A model generated the notes under the pieces. The model ran no database searches and was not told where the DNA came from. It saw nothing but the letters and a program-made list of their open reading frames with translations. Below are positions 6,507-12,002 of a DNA stretch of 12,002 nucleotides, piece after piece (position 1 is the first letter of the stretch; every line of letters starts with the position of its first letter). Source of the stretch: JANLSE01 sp038214135 (GTDB lineage Bacteria; Chloroflexota; Chloroflexia; Chloroflexales; Roseiflexaceae). A program made the position numbers and the translations under genes. The stretch is taken from contig JBBQSD010000164.1 of assembly GCA_038214135.1 (NCBI GenBank), positions 1 through 12,002 on the forward strand, written 5' to 3'.

Positions 6507-8567
6507 ATGGGATCATCATTCTTCTCACTATATCGACATGGCTTTGTGCGGGCGGCTGTTGGGGTTCCATTTGTTCGAGTGGCCGACCCCTCCTACAATG
6601 TTGGGCGGATCATTGGCCTATCCCAACGTGCTGCTGAAGCTGGCGCAGCATTGGTCTTATTTCCCGAGTTAGGCATTTCAGCGTATACCAATGATGATCT
6701 GTTCCATCAGGATGTATTGCTTGAAGCTGTGTTGGTGGCACTTGAGCAGCTGCGCGATGCCAGCCTCACACTCACACCGCTGATCTTTGTCGGGGCACCA
6801 TTGCGGTTTGAGGGTCGCTTGTTTAATTGTGCGATTGCGATCTACCGTGGTGCAATCCTTGGGATCACCCCGAAAACCTATTTACCAAACTATCGTGAGT
6901 TCTATGAGAAGCGCCAGTTCACCTCCGGGCGCGATGCCTTCTTCCGCAGTGTTACGCTGTTTGGCCAGCAGGTTCCATTTGGTAATGATCTGATCTACAG
7001 CGCCGATAACCTGCCTGGGTTTGCGCTGCACGCCGAGATCTGTGAGGATGTGTGGACGCCAATTCCGCCAAGTACCTATGCGGCCCTGGCTGGTGCGACG
7101 GTGCTGTGTAACCTTTCGGCATCGAATATCACAATTGGCAAGGCCGATTACCGCCGCGATCTGTGTGCCGCGCAATCGGGCAAATGTGTTGCGGCCTATC
7201 TGTATTCTGCCGCCGGGCCAGGTGAATCGACCACCGATCTGGCCTGGGATGGCGATGCGCTGATCTATGAGAATAATGAGCTATTGGCCGAATCACAGCG
7301 TTTTTCGGCAGATGAAGACCTGATCATGGCCGATATTGACCTGGATCGACTCCAGCAGGAGCGCATGCGCCTGACTAGCTTTGGTGACACGATTGGCGAA
7401 CAGCGCGAACGGCTGGCGAATATCCGACGTATCCCCTTTACTTTTGAGATTCCAGTTGGCGATATGCCGTTATTGCGTAATGTCGAGCGTTTCCCATATG
7501 TGCCAAATGATCCAACCCAACGCGATGATCGTTGCTACGAGGCCTATAATATCCAGGTGCATGGCCTGATGAAGCGCCTGACCAACTCTAACACGCAAAA
7601 GATTGTGATCGGCGTTTCGGGCGGGCTGGATTCAACCCATGCCCTGATTGTGGCGGCTCGCACAATGGATCGGCTGAGCCTGCCGCGCACCAATATCCTG
7701 GCCTATACAATGCCAGGGTTTGCGACGACCGGGCGCACCAATGCGAATGCGCATGCACTCATGCGCGGCCTGGGCGTCACAACCAGTGAGATCGATATTC
7801 GGCCTGCCTGTATGCAGATGTTGCGCGATATTGGCCACCCGTTTGCTGGCGGTGAGCCGATCTATGATGTGACCTTCGAGAATGTTCAGGCCGGTGAGCG
7901 CACATCGCATCTGTTCCGGTTGGCCAATTTGCATGGTGCGATTGTGCTTGGTACAGGCGATCTGAGCGAACTGGCACTTGGCTGGTGTACCTATGGGGTG
8001 GGCGACCACATGTCGCACTATAATGTCAATGCATCGGTGCCGAAGACGCTCATCCAGCATCTCATTCGCTGGGTGATTGCTACAGGCCAGTTCTCCGATG
8101 AAGCACGCCTGACGATGCAATCGATCCTTGATACCGAAATATCGCCGGAATTAGTTCCTACCAATGCTGATAACGATGGCGAACAACCAGGCCAGAGCAC
8201 CCAGGCCAAAATCGGGCCATACGAATTGCAGGATTTTAACCTGTACTACACAACACGCTATGGATTTCGGCCAAGCAAAGTCGCCTTCCTGAGCTACACA
8301 GCCTGGGCCAACCCACAGCAGGGCGCATGGCCGGAGGGCCTACCCGAAACGCAGCGCAACAGCTACGAACTAACGACTATCAAACACTGGTTGGAAGTAT
8401 TTCTATTTCGTTTCTTCCAGATCAGCCAATTCAAGCGTTCGTGCATCCCCAATGGGCCAAAAGTCGGCTCGGGTGGTTCACTCTCGCCGCGTGGTGATTG
8501 GCGGGCACCAAGCGATGCAGAGGCGACCGTCTGGTTGGAGGAGGTACGGCGGAATGTGCCGGGGTAG
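6507..8567 (+). CDS. nadE: Glutamine-dependent NAD+ synthetase
   Basis: Cytoplasmic last step of NAD synthesis: ATP-dependent amidation of nicotinic acid adenine dinucleotide with ammonia taken from glutamine. 686 residues, close to the roughly 680 of the mycobacterial enzyme. The N-terminal nitrilase-like glutaminase (about 1-300) has the Glu54 (FPELG), Lys123 (PKTYLP) and Cys179 (EICED) triad. The synthetase domain has the PP-loop SGGLDST at 371-377, the LGTGDLSELALGW segment, and ends with SPRGDWRAPSD. The frame is open from 6456, but the family N-terminus (FFSLYRHGFVR) begins just after the ATG at 6507. GGAG lies 10 bases before that ATG, and the predicted promoter fits this start. The gene stands alone, divergent from the zinc-ribbon gene and convergent with the S1 gene. 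Confidence 0.96.
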   Translation: MGSSFFSLYRHGFVRAAVGVPFVRVADPSYNVGRIIGLSQRAAEAGAALVLFPELGISAYTNDDLFHQDVLLEAVLVALEQLRDASLTLTPLIFVGAPLRFEGRLFNCAIAIYRGAILGITPKTYLPNYREFYEKRQFTSGRDAFFRSVTLFGQQVPFGNDLIYSADNLPGFALHAEICEDVWTPIPPSTYAALAGATVLCNLSASNITIGKADYRRDLCAAQSGKCVAAYLYSAAGPGESTTDLAWDGDALIYENNELLAESQRFSADEDLIMADIDLDRLQQERMRLTSFGDTIGEQRERLANIRRIPFTFEIPVGDMPLLRNVERFPYVPNDPTQRDDRCYEAYNIQVHGLMKRLTNSNTQKIVIGVSGGLDSTHALIVAARTMDRLSLPRTNILAYTMPGFATTGRTNANAHALMRGLGVTTSEIDIRPACMQMLRDIGHPFAGGEPIYDVTFENVQAGERTSHLFRLANLHGAIVLGTGDLSELALGWCTYGVGDHMSHYNVNASVPKTLIQHLIRWVIATGQFSDEARLTMQSILDTEISPELVPTNADNDGEQPGQSTQAKIGPYELQDFNLYYTTRYGFRPSKVAFLSYTAWANPQQGAWPEGLPETQRNSYELTTIKHWLEVFLFRFFQISQFKRSCIPNGPKVGSGGSLSPRGDWRAPSDAEATVWLEEVRRNVPG

Positions 8568-8597
8568 GAGTCAGGAGTCAGAAGTCAGAAGTCAGAA
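8567..8597 (+). repeat. Heptamer array starting in the nadE stop codon
   Basis: GGAGTCA x2 then GAAGTCA x2 then GAA. The first G is the last base of the nadE TAG stop codon. The unit is the same as at 3377-3390 and, on the opposite strand, at 8839-8861, so both convergent genes nadE and S1 carry this repeat directly after their stop codons. Confidence 0.88.
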
Positions 8598-8616
8598 TAG
8601 CGTAAGCTGATCGTTG

Positions 8617-8636
8617 GGACGCAGCGCGCTGCGTCC
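8617..8636. terminator. Perfect 20-base palindrome between nadE and S1
   Basis: GGACGCAGCG is followed immediately by its own reverse complement, so each strand can form a hairpin of up to 10 base pairs with a small loop. It lies 50 bases after the nadE stop. No T run follows on either strand, so it could be a bidirectional RNA 3' end or stability element, a palindromic repeat, or a protein site. Terminator is the best guess from position only. Confidence 0.45.
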
Positions 8637-8716
8637 GTACTCCAGCATATGCTCAGTTTAGGAATAAGTTAGGTGGCTATCCTGCTGGGGGAAGTGTAGA
8701 GGAATGTGGCGGGTAA

Positions 8717-8809
8717 CGAGGTGACGAGGTGACTTATTGCGCGATTGTTTGATTGCAGATTATTTGATTAGTTAGCGATGCGACGACATGAAATGAGCCA
8801 GGAGCCAGA
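8717..8809 (+). repeat. Further short tandem repeats in the nadE/S1 spacer
   Basis: CGAGGTGA twice in tandem (8717-8732, an 8-base unit). GATTGTTTGATT (8743-8754) is repeated with one change at 8758-8769. GAGCCAG occurs twice in tandem (8795-8808, a 7-base unit). None is part of a gene. Together with the arrays at each end, most of this 294-base spacer is repeat sequence. Confidence 0.65.
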
Positions 8810-8838
8810 AGTTGTGCTACGAACTTGGCATTCGCACA

Positions 8839-8861
8839 TTCTGACTCCTGACTCCTGAATA
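8839..8861 (-). repeat. Heptamer array directly after the S1 stop codon
   Basis: On the minus strand, TATTCA is followed by GGAGTCA twice and GAA. It starts at the base after the S1 TAG. All 23 bases are identical to 3371-3393 on the plus strand. Confidence 0.88.
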
Positions 8862-10085
8862 CTACGCCACTGGTTCTTCTGCTGGCGCTGCTTCGGCGGC
8901 GACTTCAGCTACTGCTGCTGCTGGTGCGCCCTCTTCCCCATCCAGCGGCGTTCCATTATCGGAGACGCGCCGTAGGCTGAGGCCCATACGCTGGCGCTGC
9001 TTATCCAGGCTAATGATCTTGGCGGTGATATGCTGGCCTGGCTGGAGCAGATCGCGCGGCTGGGTCTGTGGGTCGGCATCGAGTTCGCTGGCGTGGATGA
9101 GACCCTCGACGGCATCCTCGATCTGGACGAAGGCACCGAATGGAGCTACATTCGTCACCGGCCCGCTGACGAGTTGGCCCAACGCATAGCGCTGGTCGAT
9201 CGTCTCCCACGGGTTTGGCTGCAATCGGCGGATGCTCAAGCCGATGCGCTCGCGGTCGGCATCGATCTCAACAACCATCACCTTGACTTCCTGGCCGGGG
9301 CTGAGGACTTCGCGGGGATGATTGACGCGCTGCCATGACAGTTCGGAGATGTGTGCGAGGCCATCGGCACCGCCCAGATCGATGAAAGCGCCAAAGTTGG
9401 TGAGTTGATTGACGCGCCCGCTGAGAATATCGCCCGGCTGCAATTCCGTCAGCAGGCGATGCTTCTGGGCCTTGCGCCATTCCTGGGTTGCGCTGCGCTC
9501 GGAAAGCACCAGCCGATTGCGCTCGCGATCAACCTCGATCACCTTGAGGGGGATGATCTGGCCAACCATGCGCTGGAGGGCTTGCTGGCGCTCTTCCGCA
9601 GCAGTTCGGCCATGCAACTGTGCAACCTGTGAGGCTGGCACAAAGCCGCGAATACGGTTGAACTGGATCAGCAGACCGCCCTTGTTATAGCCAATAACGG
9701 TGCCCTGAACAATGCCACCCTCTTCCTGAAGGCGACCAGCATCTTCCCAATCGCGTGCAACCTGCACCATCGTCAGCGAAAGGATGAGTTCACCCTCACG
9801 ATTTTCGGGATCCTGAACATAGACCTGAATGGTTTGGCCAAGCTGAAGCCCTGAATAAAATTCATCGCCCATTTGCTTGAGATCTTGCGGCGGGATAATC
9901 CCTTCGCGCTTGGTTCCAATCGAGACCAGAATAGTACTGCCCTCAATTTTCATTACCACGCCCTCGCGAACCTCACCGCGCTGCGGGCGGGCATAGTCGT
10001 ACTCGTCTAACAGCTGCGTCCAATCAAGCTCTTCAATGTTCGGATCTTTGAGTGTGTCAAGTGTGTCTACTGCGTCAATGGTCAT
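8862..10085 (-). CDS. rpsA: Ribosomal protein S1 (four S1 domains)
   Basis: 407 residues with four OB-fold S1 RNA-binding repeats at about 37-107, 123-196, 217-287 and 303-373. The third and fourth carry the classic NQLTNFGAFIDL...GLAHISEL and APFGAFVQI...GLIHASEL signatures. S1 on the 30S subunit helps recruit and unfold mRNA leaders. Four repeats is the form common outside Proteobacteria, where E. coli has six. Residues 380-407 are a disordered tail made almost only of Ala, Glu, Pro and Val. The first 30 residues are acidic and without an S1 fold. GGAGG lies nine bases before the ATG. It stands alone, convergent with nadE and divergent from the toxin-antitoxin pair. A smaller S1-domain RNA-binding protein is the alternative, but four repeats and the length favour S1 itself. 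Confidence 0.9.
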   Translation of the reverse strand: MTIDAVDTLDTLKDPNIEELDWTQLLDEYDYARPQRGEVREGVVMKIEGSTILVSIGTKREGIIPPQDLKQMGDEFYSGLQLGQTIQVYVQDPENREGELILSLTMVQVARDWEDAGRLQEEGGIVQGTVIGYNKGGLLIQFNRIRGFVPASQVAQLHGRTAAEERQQALQRMVGQIIPLKVIEVDRERNRLVLSERSATQEWRKAQKHRLLTELQPGDILSGRVNQLTNFGAFIDLGGADGLAHISELSWQRVNHPREVLSPGQEVKVMVVEIDADRERIGLSIRRLQPNPWETIDQRYALGQLVSGPVTNVAPFGAFVQIEDAVEGLIHASELDADPQTQPRDLLQPGQHITAKIISLDKQRQRMGLSLRRVSDNGTPLDGEEGAPAAAVAEVAAEAAPAEEPVA

Positions 10086-10483
10086 GATCAGCGGCCTCCA
10101 AGTGATGGATTCTATTCATCTAATACCCCGCATCGGCATCAGATACGATTACAATGACCCTGCGGAAGCGGTTGGCAACCAAACTTCGAGCCTGTACACA
10201 TACACGCACAGACAAAAAGCATACTACTTCATAGCAGCATGCAAATCCTCGGAGCCGGTGCCCGCAAGGGCTCCGCGCCCGGCCGGCGCTCCTAGTTCTC
10301 GGCTCGTTTGGGGTCGAGGGTTGGGGAGTGGCCTATGGCGGGGTAGCATTTCTTCTACGGCAGGCGATTATACCCCCTGGGCGTACATATGTCAAATACG
10401 ATGATTTTGTGATTTTGTGATGATGCTCAGATCCGCTTTCATCGATTATCATGTAGGAGTATACTATGAGGAGGAGGTGCCAT
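10086..10483. other. Structured divergent spacer (S1 / toxin-antitoxin)
   Basis: 398 bases without a gene. It contains a nested GC-rich inverted repeat (10251-10292), four G-runs (10310-10343), and GATTTTGT twice in tandem (10403-10418). On the plus strand TTTCAT (10437-10442) and TATACT (10460-10465) are 17 bases apart; the -35 is poor, but a start near 10472 would give the DUF433 gene a leader of only about 12 bases that still contains GGAGG. For the S1 gene no promoter of good spacing was found on the minus strand. Confidence 0.5.
10251..10292. repeat. Nested GC-rich inverted repeat
   Basis: GGAGCCGG (10251-10258) can pair with CCGGCGCTCC (10283-10292) with a two-base bulge. Alternatively GGAGCC pairs with GGCTCC (10269-10274), or GCCC with GGGC around a GCAA tetraloop (10260-10271), a GNRA loop if transcribed on the plus strand. 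The competing stems make this the most structured intergenic piece in the window. Palindromic repeat element or leader RNA are both possible. Confidence 0.45.
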
Positions 10484-10732
10484 ATGATTGATGATATCTT
10501 GCTCGAACGAATCACGCTCGATCCACGGATAATGGTCGGGAAGCCTGTGATTCGAGGAACACGATTAACAGTTGAGTACATCTTGAAACTTTTAGCCGCA
10601 GGTGCAACAACGATGGAGATTCGCGCTGAATACCCTAATTTGGACGATGATGACATTCGTGCCTGTTTACTCTTTGCTACTAAAGCCCTAGAGACCACCA
10701 CATTCATGCCACTCATGGCAGCGGATCTGTAA
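10484..10732 (+). CDS. DUF433 family antitoxin
   Basis: 82 residues: MIDDILLERITLDPRIMVGKP, then IRGTRLTVEYIL and a YPNLDDDDIRACLLFA helix, the usual DUF433 layout with the GKPxIRGTR signature. DUF433 proteins have a small helix-turn-helix-like fold, and those encoded just before DUF5615 proteins are regarded as antitoxins that bind the toxin and probably the operator. GGAGG six bases before the ATG at 10484 and the normal family N-terminus favour this start. A second ATG in frame at 10466 has its own GGAG six bases ahead and would add MRRRCH; it is less likely. The stop codon abuts the start of the next gene, so the two are co-translated. Confidence 0.85.
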   Translation: MIDDILLERITLDPRIMVGKPVIRGTRLTVEYILKLLAAGATTMEIRAEYPNLDDDDIRACLLFATKALETTTFMPLMAADL

Positions 10733-11083
10733 ATGCGCTTTTTGATTGATGCCTGCACTGGCCTACTGGTTGCACAATGGTTACGGGAGCAGCAACATGA
10801 GGTGTATTCGATCTATGATGAGGCACCAACGATGGATGATGCTGACATCATTCACAAAGCGGTGACTGAAAATTGGATATTGGTTACAAATGATAAGGAC
10901 TTTGGGGAGAAGGTCTATCGTGAAGGACATGCCCATCATGGCGTGATCCTGATGCGATTGCGTGATGAGCGGGCACCCAACAAAATCGCAACTCTCCAAC
11001 GCGTCTTGCAGCAATATATGGCACAACTACCCAATCAGTTTGTTGTTGTTACCGAAAAGCGGATTCGATTTGCGCGGCAGTGA
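10733..11083 (+). CDS. DUF5615 family PIN-like toxin
   Basis: 116 residues starting MRFLIDAC, with conserved acidic positions Asp6, Glu30, Asp35/Asp36, and Asp54 and Asp56 in TNDKDFG, in the order expected for the PIN-like DUF5615 fold. PIN-fold toxins cleave RNA with metal ions held by these acids; activity of this one is inferred. The start ATG follows the antitoxin stop TAA with no base between, and there is no separate ribosome-binding site of note, so translational coupling is likely. An alternative view is that such pairs act only as chromosome stabilisers or have no strong toxicity. All expected acidic residues are present, so the gene looks intact. Confidence 0.85.
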   Translation: MRFLIDACTGLLVAQWLREQQHEVYSIYDEAPTMDDADIIHKAVTENWILVTNDKDFGEKVYREGHAHHGVILMRLRDERAPNKIATLQRVLQQYMAQLPNQFVVVTEKRIRFARQ

Positions 11084-11143
11084 TAGTGACGAGAATGCTG
11101 GGAAGGCATATTGCTTGGTCGTGCGGCTCAGTTCTGGTGAGGA

Positions 11144-11172
11144 GCGACGTGGCATGAAAAACACCACGTCGC
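11144..11172. terminator. Strong hairpin between the toxin and SnoaL-like genes
   Basis: GCGACGTGG (11144-11152) and CCACGTCGC (11164-11172) form a perfect 9-base-pair stem with an 11-base loop. It lies between two convergent genes, 61 bases after the toxin stop and 9 bases after the SnoaL-like gene's stop. An A5/T5 run is in the loop rather than after the stem, so it is not a textbook intrinsic terminator, but the position suits a shared bidirectional one. Confidence 0.6.
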
Positions 11173-11180
11173 GAGTCGCC

Positions 11181-11570
11181 CTACCCTTTCACCTCGCCAT
11201 TGAGCTGCTGCCGAATTGCTGGCTCGTCCCATTGGGCCTCATCATGGATGATTTTGCCATCTGCAATTCGTAGCAAGCTGATGCCCTCGAACATAATACG
11301 TCGGCCACTCGCTTGGATGCCCCAGTATTCAGCCTGATGTATGCCAGTATTTCGCCAACGCACTGCAACCAGATCACGCTCGGCGATGACAATATCGGCA
11401 ATGAACTGCCAGTCTGTAAAGGCTGCAAAATGAGCGCCGATAAATTCCTGAATACCTGCAACCATATTTGGAGCATAGAACGTTTCGATTTTATCGAACT
11501 GGCGCTTATTCCAGATCTCATCAAACATCTGGGTTACGAGTGCTTTGTTTTGCTCAAGTTGCTCTGTCAT
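11181..11570 (-). CDS. SnoaL-like (ester cyclase / NTF2-fold) protein
   Basis: 129 residues with a cone-shaped NTF2-like fold: helix LVTQMFDEIWNKRQFDKIETFYAPN (11-35), strands with LVAVRWRNTGIH (67-78) and the typical closing GRRIMFEGISLLRIADGKIIHDEAQWD (89-115). SnoaL relatives cyclise polyketides, but most genomic members have unknown substrates. The stretch after YAPNM is shorter than usual, and the common xDHxP segment, which lines the cavity, is missing. GGGAGGG lies six bases before the ATG. The start is three bases after the stop of the upstream FAD oxidoreductase gene, so the two are one operon and may act on the same small molecule. Confidence 0.8.
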   Translation of the reverse strand: MTEQLEQNKALVTQMFDEIWNKRQFDKIETFYAPNMVAGIQEFIGAHFAAFTDWQFIADIVIAERDLVAVRWRNTGIHQAEYWGIQASGRRIMFEGISLLRIADGKIIHDEAQWDEPAIRQQLNGEVKG

Positions 11571-11573
11571 CGG

Positions 11574-12002
11574 CTACCCTCCCTTCGCCTGTGTCGGCTT
11601 GATGTTCTGGTTGACTCGGAACAGATTGTGGGGGTCGTAGGTGGCCTTGATCTGTGCGAGTCGTGCGTAGTTGTCGCGGTAGGATGCCTGCACCCGCTCC
11701 TGGCCTTCATCCATCATCATGTTGACATAGGCACCGCCGGCTGAGTAGGGATGCAGTGCCAGCCAGTAATCCTTGCACCAGTTCGTAATCGCCTCTGTAT
11801 TAGCCGGGTTTGGGTCCACACCCACAATCACAGCACCCCAACGTGCATCGCGGTAGCTGAAGGCCGTGTCATTCTTGCCAACTCGGTGTGCAGCGCCATC
11901 GATGGGATAGAGGTGCATCGTTGAATGCATGCTTGGCAGTTGCGAGCCATACTTCACATGTAAATTGATCGCGGTCTCACTCAGTTCATTCACAAAATCA
12001 GC
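11574..12002 (-). CDS. FAD-linked oxidoreductase, berberine-bridge type (C-terminal part only)
   Basis: 142 residues are visible; the gene is open through the right edge, so the FAD-binding domain lies outside. The visible part holds the end of the substrate domain and the BBE C-terminal motif, DNYARLAQIKATYDPHNLFRVNQNI, which in this family follows the FAD fold and helps position the cofactor. Members oxidise alcohols, sugars or alkaloid-like compounds with O2 as acceptor and often carry FAD bound to His and Cys; those residues are beyond the window. A GTG lies in frame at 11993, but it is internal to the conserved domain and not the start. It precedes and probably drives the SnoaL-like gene. 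Confidence 0.85.
   Translation of the reverse strand, partial: ADFVNELSETAINLHVKYGSQLPSMHSTMHLYPIDGAAHRVGKNDTAFSYRDARWGAVIVGVDPNPANTEAITNWCKDYWLALHPYSAGGAYVNMMMDEGQERVQASYRDNYARLAQIKATYDPHNLFRVNQNIKPTQAKGG

Noticed and set aside
7632..8120. Open frame of 162 codons antisense to nadE
   Set aside because: Lies wholly inside the synthetase domain on the other strand; Cys/His-rich composition is a by-product of the opposite codons.
11313..11744. Open frame of 143 codons on the plus strand
   Set aside because: Antisense to the SnoaL-like and oxidoreductase genes, both of which have clear family motifs.

Overview
The window reads as chromosome from a filamentous Chloroflexota bacterium (class Chloroflexia). 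This is inferred from a four-repeat S1 protein with an Ala/Glu-rich tail, an actinobacterial-style fused glutamine-dependent NAD synthetase, a DUF433/DUF5615-type toxin-antitoxin pair, and intergenic DNA littered with short tandem heptamers and small GC-rich hairpins. The assignment rests on remembered family features, not on a search. No phage, transposase, CRISPR array, tRNA or rRNA was seen.

Layout, left to right. A family 3 glycoside hydrolase with a PA14 insert (minus strand) runs off the left edge, preceded by a von Willebrand A protein with one membrane segment and a C-terminal zinc ribbon (minus). A 409-base gene-free stretch packed with heptamer repeats follows. Next comes a plus-strand diaminopimelate decarboxylase fused in frame to a second, unrelated domain of about 128 residues. 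A minus-strand zinc-ribbon/LamG-like protein is convergent with it. A divergent spacer carries two tandem copies of a hairpin-plus-T-run element. Then come nadE (plus), a repeat-rich spacer, an S1 protein (minus), a structured 398-base spacer, a DUF433/DUF5615 pair (plus), a strong hairpin, and a minus-strand pair: a SnoaL-like protein and the C-terminal end of a berberine-bridge-type FAD oxidoreductase that runs off the right edge.

Transcription direction flips at almost every gene or gene pair. Only two tight operons are visible: the toxin-antitoxin pair, whose stop and start codons abut, and the oxidoreductase/SnoaL pair, 3 bases apart. The rest are mostly solo metabolic and translation genes (lysine/peptidoglycan precursor synthesis, NAD synthesis, ribosomal S1), so there is no single pathway.

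The most interesting items are the lysA fusion, which keeps a good Shine-Dalgarno site and ATG exactly at the domain junction so that one gene could make two proteins; the system of sequence-diverse repeats that nearly all keep a 7-base unit and sit against start or stop codons; the hairpin element found three times near CCACTGCGCGTGG; and a VWA protein whose charge pattern predicts an outside VWA domain although it has no signal peptide.
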